Source: Alteraurantiacibacter hainanensis
GTDB taxonomy: Bacteria > Pseudomonadota > Alphaproteobacteria > Sphingomonadales > Sphingomonadaceae
Reading direction: 5' to 3'
Assembly: GCF_036321025.1 (NCBI RefSeq)
Contig: NZ_JAZAPB010000001.1
Span: 62,001-126,000 of the forward strand
Length of the DNA: 64,000 nucleotides
Under the pieces are notes generated by a model, which did no database searches, was not told the origin of the DNA, and saw nothing but the letters and a program-made list of their open reading frames with translations. Every line of letters begins with the position of its first letter. The first letter of the stretch is position 1. Shown piece after piece: positions 53,001 to 60,990 of the stretch. A program made the translations under genes and the position numbers.

Positions 53001-53947
53001 GAGACTGCCGGTGGAAAGTTGATCCGCTCTTCCTCGATCACCAGCGGGACGTTCCTGCTCCGCTCGCACAGCAAGCGGACCTGTTCGGCCACAAGCCCGA
53101 TCGATAGCAGCACGACCGTAAGCGAAGCCACTGCGAGACCAGCAAAGGCCAGGGTTCCGGTAGGACCGTCAAGGAAGAGCGCCACGAGGGAAACCAGCGC
53201 CAGCACGATCGTGCCCAGACCGCCGATCATGGCAAGCAACAGCGGCAGCCGAAGCATCGAGCGCGCGGAACCCGCCAGCGCGGAAAGGGCAAATCCTGCC
53301 AGCGAGGCGAACCCGTTCTTGCTTCTTCCCGCTGCGCGCGGGGGCCGGTCGAAAGGCACCACCACGATGCGATAGCCAACCTCCACCAGCATGCCGCGGA
53401 AGAAGGGTTCGGGCTCGTTCCACCGCGCCAGGGCATCGACCACCTTGCGATCGAACAGGCCGAAACCGGTCGCGCCGGGGATCACGGGGTAGTCCCCGAA
53501 ACGGGAAAGGAAGCCGTAGCCCGCCTTGCGCACGACGCGCAGCAGGATCGACGAACGCTCCCGTCGCCGCTGTCCCAGCACGACCTGTGCGCCTGCGCGC
53601 CACTGCGCCATGAAGGTGCCGATCATTGCGGGCGGATCCTGGAAATCGGCTCCCATGCCGATCACCGCCGCCCCGCTGGCCTGGTAGATGCCATAAGTGG
53701 GAGAGCGCATCTGACCATAGTTGCGGTTGTTGAAGATCGCCCGGACAGTAGGATTTTCTAAGCACAGATCGCGGATGATCGCACGGGTGCCGTCGGTCGA
53801 GCAGTTGTCGATCAGCACGACCTCGTGGCTCGAGGCTGCACGTTCCGCCTCGGCGATAACGGCCATGCAGATGGCGCGGACGTTCTCCTCCTCGTTGTAG
53901 CACGGGATGACCACGGAGAGTTCCGGCGAGGAAGGGGCGCTCGTCAC
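52997..53947 (-). CDS. Family 2 glycosyltransferase (DPM1/GtrB-like)
   Basis: A 316-aa protein. The N-terminal GT-A domain has ELSVVIPCYNEEENVRAICM, VVLIDNCSTDGTRAIIRDLC and GMGADFQDPPAMIG (the metal-binding acidic motif). Two membrane helices at the C-terminus (about 230-285) fit the GtrB/polyprenyl-phosphate glycosyltransferase type, which makes lipid-linked sugar at the inner membrane. This would feed the GT87-like and GT39-like enzymes, with GtrA as a flippase partner. The GTG start overlaps the Wzz-like stop. Confidence 0.9.
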   Translation of the reverse strand: MTSAPSSPELSVVIPCYNEEENVRAICMAVIAEAERAASSHEVVLIDNCSTDGTRAIIRDLCLENPTVRAIFNNRNYGQMRSPTYGIYQASGAAVIGMGADFQDPPAMIGTFMAQWRAGAQVVLGQRRRERSSILLRVVRKAGYGFLSRFGDYPVIPGATGFGLFDRKVVDALARWNEPEPFFRGMLVEVGYRIVVVPFDRPPRAAGRSKNGFASLAGFALSALAGSARSMLRLPLLLAMIGGLGTIVLALVSLVALFLDGPTGTLAFAGLAVASLTVVLLSIGLVAEQVRLLCERSRNVPLVIEEERINFPPAVS

Positions 53948-55050
53948 AGGGCGGCTTCACGGCGATGGACCAGGGGCAGACGGATGCCCGTGGCAGGCGC
54001 ATAGATTTCGGTGAAGGCAGCCAGCAGGACGAGCAAGGCCAGCGCGGCAACCGCGGCAATGTTGACCTTGCGATCGACATCGAGCCTTGCAGCCTCGATC
54101 ACCTGGACGTCGGACGCGGTCTCGCCCGCCAGTGCCTCGACCGCGACCTCTTCTGTCGAACGCGAATAGACCTCGTACAGCGCCTGTGCGAACCGATAAT
54201 CGCGATAGAGATTGAGGTATTCGCTGGAGACCTCGGACAAGCCGGCGACATTGGGCCCGGCTGCATCGCGCCCGGGCGTGGACGCACGGGCGATCTGCTG
54301 CTGCAGGGACGCCACTTCGGACTGCACGGCGACGAGGCGCGGGTTCTCCGGCCCGAGAAAGCCGGCCAGTGTGTTCAGCTCGATACGCTTCGCCTGCAAC
54401 TGCGCCTGCAGTCCCGCGCGCAGGGATATCTCCGCACCCAGTTGCGCTTCGGGAGCGGCAAGGCTGTTGCGACGGCGAAAGGCATCGAGAGCGGATTCCG
54501 CCTGGGCCACCCGGTCCGCCGCCTCGGCGAAGCGCCGACCTACGACGCCTTCCTTGCGCGCCGTGCGATCGCGTCCCAACAGCACGATACGATCGCTGAT
54601 GGCGGTACTGTATTCCTCGGTCAGGGCCTCGGCCTGGGCGGCATCGTGGCTGCGCGTCTCGATCTCGATGAGACCACCGGTCAGCGAGTGCACGTCGACC
54701 TTGCGAGCCAGCATCAGCCGTGCCTCGCGCCTGCTGCCGTATTCGCGTTCCAGCTCCAGTTCGTCGATCACCGCGTCGGCAACCTCGGTGCTGCGGGCGA
54801 CGGCAAGGTGCATGTCGACAGGCTGCTTCGCGCCGCCCAGCAAGGCCGCGAAACCCTGGAGGCTGCCGTTCATTCCGCCACCCAGCCCAAGGCCAAGGCT
54901 TCCCGGATCCTGCGGCAGGACCTTGGCCCGCGCGACATAGGGCTGCGGAAACAGGCACAGCACGGCGAGAACCGAAGCCAGCAGGGCATAGCAGAGCCAG
55001 CGGTTGCGCGGCGCTTCGAGCCCGACGCCGATGCGCGACAGCACGCTCAT
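53944..55050 (-). CDS. Wzz/GNVR-type chain-length determinant protein
   Basis: A 368-aa protein with a membrane segment near each end (about 18-38 and 335-352) and a long periplasmic part with coiled-coil character (about 170-280). The Wzz-like N-terminal region ARAKVLPQDPGSLGLGLGGG and the tail helix are family features. It lacks the C-terminal tyrosine kinase domain of Wzc proteins. It would regulate polymer length together with the SLBB export protein. It has 4-nt overlaps with both neighbours. Confidence 0.85.
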   Translation of the reverse strand: MSVLSRIGVGLEAPRNRWLCYALLASVLAVLCLFPQPYVARAKVLPQDPGSLGLGLGGGMNGSLQGFAALLGGAKQPVDMHLAVARSTEVADAVIDELELEREYGSRREARLMLARKVDVHSLTGGLIEIETRSHDAAQAEALTEEYSTAISDRIVLLGRDRTARKEGVVGRRFAEAADRVAQAESALDAFRRRNSLAAPEAQLGAEISLRAGLQAQLQAKRIELNTLAGFLGPENPRLVAVQSEVASLQQQIARASTPGRDAAGPNVAGLSEVSSEYLNLYRDYRFAQALYEVYSRSTEEVAVEALAGETASDVQVIEAARLDVDRKVNIAAVAALALLVLLAAFTEIYAPATGIRLPLVHRREAAL

Positions 55051-56930
55051 TCCACCACCGCCTTTACCGATGCTGCGCCGATCACGCCGCCGAACAGCGT
55101 GCCCGATATCTCGCGCAGGCGAAGCCAGAACTCGCCGCGGTTGGCGTCGATCGGCACGAAGACGAGGTCGCCCGGCAATGCCTCGGCGCGCAGGGTGCGG
55201 CTGCCGCTGGACAGCACCGTGCCGTTGGCGCGCACGACGAAGATCTCGTCGTCGTCGCCCATGTCCTGGATTCCGCCCGCCATTTCCACGTAGTCGCGGA
55301 TGCGGCGCTGCTCGGCGAAGGCGAAGGAAGCAGGCGTAGGCACCGCTCCGAACACGCCGACGGTGACGGGGCGCGCCGGGACATGGATCGTATCGTTGTT
55401 TTCCATGACCAGGTCGGCAGGCAGGTCGGTCGCGTCCAGCGGCAGGTCGAAAACCAGCCGCCCGGTTGGCTCGCGCATGCCCATCTGGTCTACCACCGAA
55501 CGGATGAGGTCGACATTGGCCGGCTGGACCATCTGCGCGCGATCCGCCGATGTCAGCGGTTGCGCCGTCAGCAGCATTTCCACATCGGCGATCGCCCGCT
55601 CGAAGCTTTCCTGCTGCTGTCGTCGCACGCTCTCGCGGGTGATGACGCTGGCATAGGGAAAGGCATCGGCAGTCAGCCCGCCGGCCAAGGACAGCACGTC
55701 GGCCAGGCGCGTTCCGGGGGCGAAGAAATAGCGGCCGGGACGGGCCACCTCGCCGCTGATGGTCACCAGCAGCGATTGCCGGTGTAGCGGCCGGGCGATG
55801 TCGGCATTGGTAAGGACGCGAATGATCTCGCCGCGCTGCACCGGCCGGGACCGGGCCTCGGCAGCCGTGATCTGCGCCCATCCGCCCGCGCTCTCGGCCA
55901 GTGGATCATAGACCATCAGGCGGCTGCGATCCGCCAGGGTGTTGGTGCCGCCGGCATATGCAAGCGCATCGGCGAGTGTTTCTCCGGGTGCGAGTTCGTA
56001 GATCGCCTCGCGGTTGACGCTGCCGGTCACGGCCACCTGCTCGCCCGCGGCAGCAACGAAGATGACATCGCCGTTCTGCAGCACGGCATCGCCCGTGCGG
56101 TCGCCGCGCAGCAGCAGATCATAAAGGTCGAAGTCCGACATCAGCTGGCCGCCGCGACGCAGCTGGATGGATCGAAAACTGCCGCCCGGCGAAGGCCCGC
56201 CTGCGGCAAGGACGGCATTCACCAGCGTCGACAGGCTCCCGACGGTGATCGTGCCGGGCTGATCGACGAAGCCGGTGACGAAGACGCTGACCCCGCCAAG
56301 CCGGGCGACGGCAACTTCCAGTTCAAAACTGCGATACTGGCGGGACACTTCCTGTCCGATAACCTCACGCAAGTCCGCATAGCGCACTCCGCCAACGCGG
56401 ATGGCACCGATCTGCGGCACGAATATGCGGCCCTCGTTATCGACCGTCAGCCGCAGGTCGCTGGCGTGAACCGAACCGGCAAGGGACAGGCGGATCGTAT
56501 CGCCCGGGTTCAAGCGATAGTCGGGTGGAATTGCGGCGGTAGGCGGCACCGCAAACCCGCGCGCCTCGGGCACCAGCAGTTCGGCGCCGAAGCGGCGCAA
56601 GTCGGTGCCCGCCAGGGTGGAGACGAAGCTTTCAAACTCACTGGGGACAGCTTGTCTGGAAAGCCTCGTCTCCTCAGCAACCGCCGCCTCTGCCACTTGT
56701 CCGGACGAGCCGCGGGTCGGGCTATCAAGGCTGGTCGGCTCAAACGACGGGATCCGGACTGGAGGGACGTCCTGTCCGGTCGCGGCGGTGCTGTTTTCGT
56801 TATCGCCAGATCGCTGCTGCTGCTGCTCGGGAGAAACGGGGAGAGAGAACTGGGCCAGCGCCGGCATGGACAGGCCGAGAGATCCGGCCGCCAGGCAGGC
56901 GAGCAAGCACCGGGCGGCCGGACGGTTCAT
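55047..56930 (-). CDS. SLBB-domain polysaccharide export protein
   Basis: A 627-aa protein with a signal peptide (MNRPAARCLLACLAAGSLGL then SMPALAQF). The polysaccharide export domain is seen at PPDYRLNPGDTIRLSLAGSV, and several SLBB modules follow (for example VFVTGFVDQPGTITVGSLST, and VAVTGSVNREAIYELAPGET). It is longer than Wza (about 380 aa) because of extra SLBB repeats. It forms the outer-membrane or periplasmic exit channel for the polymer. No lipobox Cys is evident after the signal peptide. Its start overlaps the IMPase stop (ATGA). Confidence 0.9.
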   Translation of the reverse strand: MNRPAARCLLACLAAGSLGLSMPALAQFSLPVSPEQQQQRSGDNENSTAATGQDVPPVRIPSFEPTSLDSPTRGSSGQVAEAAVAEETRLSRQAVPSEFESFVSTLAGTDLRRFGAELLVPEARGFAVPPTAAIPPDYRLNPGDTIRLSLAGSVHASDLRLTVDNEGRIFVPQIGAIRVGGVRYADLREVIGQEVSRQYRSFELEVAVARLGGVSVFVTGFVDQPGTITVGSLSTLVNAVLAAGGPSPGGSFRSIQLRRGGQLMSDFDLYDLLLRGDRTGDAVLQNGDVIFVAAAGEQVAVTGSVNREAIYELAPGETLADALAYAGGTNTLADRSRLMVYDPLAESAGGWAQITAAEARSRPVQRGEIIRVLTNADIARPLHRQSLLVTISGEVARPGRYFFAPGTRLADVLSLAGGLTADAFPYASVITRESVRRQQQESFERAIADVEMLLTAQPLTSADRAQMVQPANVDLIRSVVDQMGMREPTGRLVFDLPLDATDLPADLVMENNDTIHVPARPVTVGVFGAVPTPASFAFAEQRRIRDYVEMAGGIQDMGDDDEIFVVRANGTVLSSGSRTLRAEALPGDLVFVPIDANRGEFWLRLREISGTLFGGVIGAASVKAVVE

Positions 56931-57757
56931 GCAGCGCGCTCGATTTCCGGTGCCAGGCTCAGGGCCGCGGGCGCCAGCGTGCCGGTCGCAAGGTCCCACA
57001 AGTCATGGGTGGCAGCGGCGATCACGCCTACGCCGTCGCCGCCCACTCGGTAGGGCGATCGATCCCAGTGCGAGACATGGCCGCCGGCCTCTGTCACGAA
57101 CAGCGCGCCGGCAGCGTGATCCCAGGGCAGGATGCGCTGAAACATCAGTACGTCGTCACGCCCCAGCACCAGCCGCGGGTAGCTTTCGGCCGCACACATC
57201 GGCACCGGCACGCGCTCGAAATGGGGACGCGCCGCGGCGTGGACCTGTTCGCGCCGCGCAGGTGAAAGGAAATGCGTGCCCAGCGCCGCAACGGGCCGGG
57301 CTCTCATGGGCCTGTGGCAGCGGACGCGAAGTCCGCCGCACCACGCGCCCTTCCCGCGTTCGGCAAAGCTCATGCGGTGCCCCCGGGGATCGAGCATCCA
57401 TCCCATCTGTGTGATGCCGCCGATTACCAGCGCCACCATCATGCCGAAGGGTCCGCTGCCCGAAGCATAGTTTCTCGTTCCGTCGAGCGGATCTATCAAC
57501 CACACGGCCCCTTCGCCGATACCGCCAAGCAAACTGGGATCGGCGGCAGCGGCTTCCTCTCCAACCACCCGCGCGGAAGGCAGGGCGGCGCGCAGCCCGG
57601 CTGCAAGCCGACGCTCGGATTCCAGGTCGACACTGGTGACAACCTCACCCGGCGACTTCTCGTAAACCTGTGCCTGTCGCAGGCAGCGGTAGTTCGGCAG
57701 AACCACCTCATCGGCCACCTGCCGCATCAGCTGCGAGACCTGGTCGTGGAGAGACAT
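56927..57757 (-). CDS. Inositol monophosphatase family protein (CysQ-like)
   Basis: A 276-aa protein with the lithium-sensitive phosphatase motifs: VVGEEAAAADPS, WLIDPLDGTRNYASGSGPFG and the third motif LPWDHAAGALFVTEAGGHVS. Mg-dependent phosphatases of this family act on inositol phosphates, 3',5'-bisphosphate nucleotides or sugar phosphates. In a polysaccharide locus a sugar-phosphate phosphatase is plausible. It overlaps the SLBB gene by 4 nt and lies 5 bp after the aldolase gene. Confidence 0.88.
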   Translation of the reverse strand: MSLHDQVSQLMRQVADEVVLPNYRCLRQAQVYEKSPGEVVTSVDLESERRLAAGLRAALPSARVVGEEAAAADPSLLGGIGEGAVWLIDPLDGTRNYASGSGPFGMMVALVIGGITQMGWMLDPRGHRMSFAERGKGAWCGGLRVRCHRPMRARPVAALGTHFLSPARREQVHAAARPHFERVPVPMCAAESYPRLVLGRDDVLMFQRILPWDHAAGALFVTEAGGHVSHWDRSPYRVGGDGVGVIAAATHDLWDLATGTLAPAALSLAPEIERAA

Positions 57758-57762
57758 GGCTA

Positions 57763-58575
57763 TCAGGCCGCCAGCGTTGCGAGGCCGATATTCCCGGCCT
57801 GGGCCCCGCGATCGCGCATCATGGCGATGCGCTTCGCATCTTCCTGCGCGATTTGCGAATAATAGGCGCGCTTGTTTTCAAGCCAGGCCAGCTCGAAGCC
57901 GACGGCATTGGAGATAGCTTCCTGATAGCGCGCGCTTTCCACGATGGCGGCATCGAAAACCACCTTGCGGGTCTCGATGCGATCCAGCCGAATTGCGCGG
58001 ACCTCGCGCAGTGCGTCCACGGCTTCTGCAGAAATACCACCGCCCACGACGAGGTCGAGATCATGCTCGCGGCAAGCATCTGCCACGCGGGTCACGCATT
58101 GGGTGATCTGCGCCGTATTGATATGGTCGCGGCCCAGGCCGCGCGACAGGGTGAAATCTACGCGGCCAAAGACGATTCCGGCCAGATGCTGGCGCGCGAT
58201 CGGCGCCATGTCGGCCAGGTTGGCAAGGCCAGTGACGGTCTCGATGTTGAAGAGGAAATCGGCTTGCGAGACATCGTCCCCCCATGTCCTTGCTCGCGCC
58301 TCGACATACTTGCCCAGCGCGTATGGCGTCTCCAACATCGGAGCGATCAAATAGTTCGCACCATAGAGCCTGGCCGCCAGCAGGTCGCTCACGGCCTCGC
58401 AGCCGCCGATCTTCAGTGCCACCTTCAGGTCTGCGCGATGCGTCATTTCCAGCAAGCGCAATAGTTCGTCTGGACGCGTGCCTTCCGCCTCGAATTCCGC
58501 CTTTACGGCCAAGACGCCGAACTCGTCGCGGCCCCTCTTCAGCATGTCTAGCATGTTCTGTTCGTAGGTATTCAT
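57763..58575 (-). CDS. HpcH/HpaI-like aldolase family protein
   Basis: A 270-aa protein. The TIM-barrel segments FGVLAVKAEFEAEG, LKVALKIGGCEAVSDLLAAR, ANYLIAPMLETPYALGKYVE and FLFNIETVTGLANLADMAPI fit the HpcH/citrate-lyase-beta aldolase superfamily, though not a well-known branch. Family members cleave or form bonds between pyruvate-type donors and an aldehyde. It is the first gene of the polysaccharide operon, 5 bp before the IMPase gene, suggesting synthesis of an unusual sugar acid or branched sugar precursor. This is inferred. Confidence 0.72.
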   Translation of the reverse strand: MNTYEQNMLDMLKRGRDEFGVLAVKAEFEAEGTRPDELLRLLEMTHRADLKVALKIGGCEAVSDLLAARLYGANYLIAPMLETPYALGKYVEARARTWGDDVSQADFLFNIETVTGLANLADMAPIARQHLAGIVFGRVDFTLSRGLGRDHINTAQITQCVTRVADACREHDLDLVVGGGISAEAVDALREVRAIRLDRIETRKVVFDAAIVESARYQEAISNAVGFELAWLENKRAYYSQIAQEDAKRIAMMRDRGAQAGNIGLATLAA

Positions 58576-58714
58576 TGTCGTGCCTCCCGAATTTGAGTGC
58601 GGTTTCCGGAAAGCGAGACGAAGCGGCGACAGCAGGCCCGCATAAAAAAATGGCCCGGCGAAAAAATTTTCGGAATGCTTGCGGGATCGCGCGCTCGGCT
58701 TCGTCCTGCCGACG

Positions 58715-59329
58715 ATGCCGGTCCGAGCCGAACACTGTCTAGCCGTAGCTATCCTGCTGGTTTTCCAGCCGGTTCCCGCACGCTCGCAATCCGTGGAGCA
58801 TTTTGGCCATGCGAGCACGGACAGTAGCAGCACCGCCGCTGGAGCGGTGATCCTGCCATGGCTGAGTTCCGGTTTCGGCTATCGCCGCCATCCGCTGGAC
58901 GGAGCGGTGCGCCTGCATTCCGGCATCGACATCCCCGTGCCGCTGGGCACCCCCGTGCGCGCCGCCGCGCCGGGCCAGATCGGCCATGCGGGACGTGCGG
59001 GCGGCTACGGCCTGATGGTGGAAATCCGTCATGCCAATGCCATGCAGACCCGCTACGCACATCTTTCCCGGGTTCTGGTCGCGCCGGGCGAGCAGGTGGC
59101 CGAAGGCCAGGTTATCGCGCTTGCCGGTTCCACGGGGCGATCCACCGGCAACCACCTGCATTTCGAGGTGCGGCAAAATGGCCAGGCACGCGACCCGCTG
59201 CCCTTTCTTTCGACACCGCGCGCGTTTCGGCGTTTCGAGGCTGCTCCGCTGCTGGATTCAACGCCGCACGTGTCGGAATTCGCGCGCGCGCGCGAACGTT
59301 CGATCGCAGCGAACGGAGACGAGCTTTGA
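58715..59329 (+). CDS. M23 family (LytM) metallopeptidase, secreted
   Basis: A 204-aa protein if it starts at the ATG at 58715, which gives a signal peptide (CLAVAILLVFQPVPARSQSV). A TTG at 58679 is an alternative giving 216 aa. The LytM zinc site is visible in RLHSGIDIPVPLGTPVRAA, the His in TRYAHLS and the HxH motif in GNHLHFEVRQNGQA. Such enzymes cut peptidoglycan cross-bridges or act as non-lytic septal or export regulators. It is divergent from the polysaccharide operon and precedes the sigma factor gene. Confidence 0.88.
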   Translation: MPVRAEHCLAVAILLVFQPVPARSQSVEHFGHASTDSSSTAAGAVILPWLSSGFGYRRHPLDGAVRLHSGIDIPVPLGTPVRAAAPGQIGHAGRAGGYGLMVEIRHANAMQTRYAHLSRVLVAPGEQVAEGQVIALAGSTGRSTGNHLHFEVRQNGQARDPLPFLSTPRAFRRFEAAPLLDSTPHVSEFARARERSIAANGDEL

Positions 59330-59430
59330 AACCGGGATGTGGTACGATCTTGACTTCGCCGCGTTTCAGCGATCTACGGGCGATAACGGCTTCGAGGGAC
59401 GAGCCGGATCCGCACGCGGAGACCGATACC

Positions 59431-59955
59431 GTGTCCTCAGTCATGAATAACGAACATGTCAGTGGTTTGCAGGTCGTGGCGCTCAACGAGCGCGCGCGAC
59501 TGCTGCGCTTCCTTGCCGCACGCGGCGCGGGAAACGATGCCGAAGACCTCTTCCAGGAGTTGTGGCAGCGCGTGGCGCGAACCCCGGCGCAGCCCGTTTC
59601 CGATCCCATGTCCTACCTGTTCCGCACGGCGGAAAACCTGATCCGCGACGTTCGCCGGTCGCAGATCAGCCGCGAACGGCGGCAACTGGAGTGGCACGAT
59701 ACGGGCGAGACCGCGGAAGACCATCCGCTTGGCGAACGGGTCCTGATCGCGCGCGAGCGGCTGGAGATGGTGTCGCGGACGCTGGAACAACTGGGGCCGC
59801 GCGTGGTAGCGGTGTTCCGACTGTACCGGCTTGACGGAATGACGCAGGCGGCAATCGCGCGGGAATACGGCATCAGCCTCAGTTCGGTGGAAAAGGACCT
59901 GCAGAAGGCCTACCGCGCGCTGGCACAGCTAAAGGCGAAATTCGATGCGGAATAG
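59431..59955 (+). CDS. ECF sigma factor (FecI-like)
   Basis: A 174-aa protein if the GTG at 59431 is used (GGAG 9 nt upstream); an ATG at 59443 is a close alternative. Region 2 shows AEDLFQELWQRVARTPA, then SYLFRTAENLIRDVRRSQIS. Region 4 shows RLYRLDGMTQAAIAREYGIS and SSVEKDLQKAYRALAQL, the FecI pattern. It is followed 33 bp later by the FecR-like gene and then a TonB receptor with STN domain: a cell-surface signalling triad. The gene likely transcribes the receptor operon when the receptor binds its ligand. Confidence 0.92.
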   Translation: MSSVMNNEHVSGLQVVALNERARLLRFLAARGAGNDAEDLFQELWQRVARTPAQPVSDPMSYLFRTAENLIRDVRRSQISRERRQLEWHDTGETAEDHPLGERVLIARERLEMVSRTLEQLGPRVVAVFRLYRLDGMTQAAIAREYGISLSSVEKDLQKAYRALAQLKAKFDAE

Positions 59956-59988
59956 CGATATCGGCTTCGTCATCATCGGGGCGGGCGC

Positions 59989-60990
59989 ATGACATCGGAG
60001 ACTTCACAGGTCATGGATACCGCCCGCTCATGGATAATCCGCGTCAACGATCCCGGCTTCGAAGCCTGGGACGCTTTCACGCACTGGCTGGAGGCCGATC
60101 CGGTTCACCTGCACGCCTACGAAGCCGCGCTGGGGGAAGACGACTGGGCTGCAGAGGCGCTGCGCCAGGCCGACAACCCCGCTCCGGCGGTGACGGACCC
60201 CGTCACCCCGGTAGAATACGAACCCGACGAACAGCCGCCACGCACCGGGGGGATCTTCGCCTTTACGCGCAAGCAGCCTGTCTGGGGCGGTGCGATTGCC
60301 GCCTCGCTGGCGGCAGTCGTGGCATGGTCGTCCTTCCCAGGCGGGCCGCAGCTGACCGAGATCGCCACCGAGCCGGGCGAACACCGCAGCATCGCGCTGG
60401 GCGACGGTTCCCGGATGGAGATCAACGGCAACAGCCTGGTGACCTATCACCCCGAAGATCCGCGGCGGGTCACGCTCGCTCGGGGGGAGGCACTGTTCGA
60501 AATCGCTCACGACGCCGCCAATCCTTTCATCGTCACCGTCGGGGAAACCCGCCTGATCGACGCGGGCACGATCTTCAATGTCGTCCATGATGCGAACACG
60601 CTGGAAGTGGCCGTCGCAGAAGGCGTGGTAATCTACGATCATGGCGACGAGGAGGTGCGGCTTGAGCCGGGCGACCGGCTGTTGCGCGGAGCGCCGGGAA
60701 CGGCGGTGGAAGTCGTCAGCGCCGCTTCAGGCACGATCGGTAGCTGGCGCGAAGGCCTGCTGCATTACGAAAACGCACCCCTGACGGACATTGCCCGAGA
60801 TCTTTCGCGCGCGGTCGGCAAACCGGTGCAGGTGTCCGGGGATGCCCGCACCGTCCGCTATACCGGGACGCTGGCGACCGGCGGTTCCGAACGGCAATTG
60901 CTCGACAGCGCCAGCGCCCTGCTGGGCGTCAGCATCACGCAAACCGATGACAATTGGGAGATGAGACTGGGGAATGGTCCGCTTCGTTAG
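59989..60990 (+). CDS. FecR-type anti-sigma/sigma-regulator
   Basis: A 333-aa inner-membrane protein. The N-terminal cytoplasmic part (about 1-85) carries DPGFEAWDAFTHWLEADPVH, the DUF4880-like sigma-binding domain. A single membrane segment at about 100-115 (AIAASLAAVVAWSSF) is followed by the periplasmic FecR domain (EPGEHRSIALGDGSRMEING, then VTLARGEALFEIAHDAANPF). It relays the signal from the receptor STN domain to the sigma factor. Its 3' end overlaps the receptor start by 17 bp. Confidence 0.93.
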   Translation: MTSETSQVMDTARSWIIRVNDPGFEAWDAFTHWLEADPVHLHAYEAALGEDDWAAEALRQADNPAPAVTDPVTPVEYEPDEQPPRTGGIFAFTRKQPVWGGAIAASLAAVVAWSSFPGGPQLTEIATEPGEHRSIALGDGSRMEINGNSLVTYHPEDPRRVTLARGEALFEIAHDAANPFIVTVGETRLIDAGTIFNVVHDANTLEVAVAEGVVIYDHGDEEVRLEPGDRLLRGAPGTAVEVVSAASGTIGSWREGLLHYENAPLTDIARDLSRAVGKPVQVSGDARTVRYTGTLATGGSERQLLDSASALLGVSITQTDDNWEMRLGNGPLR

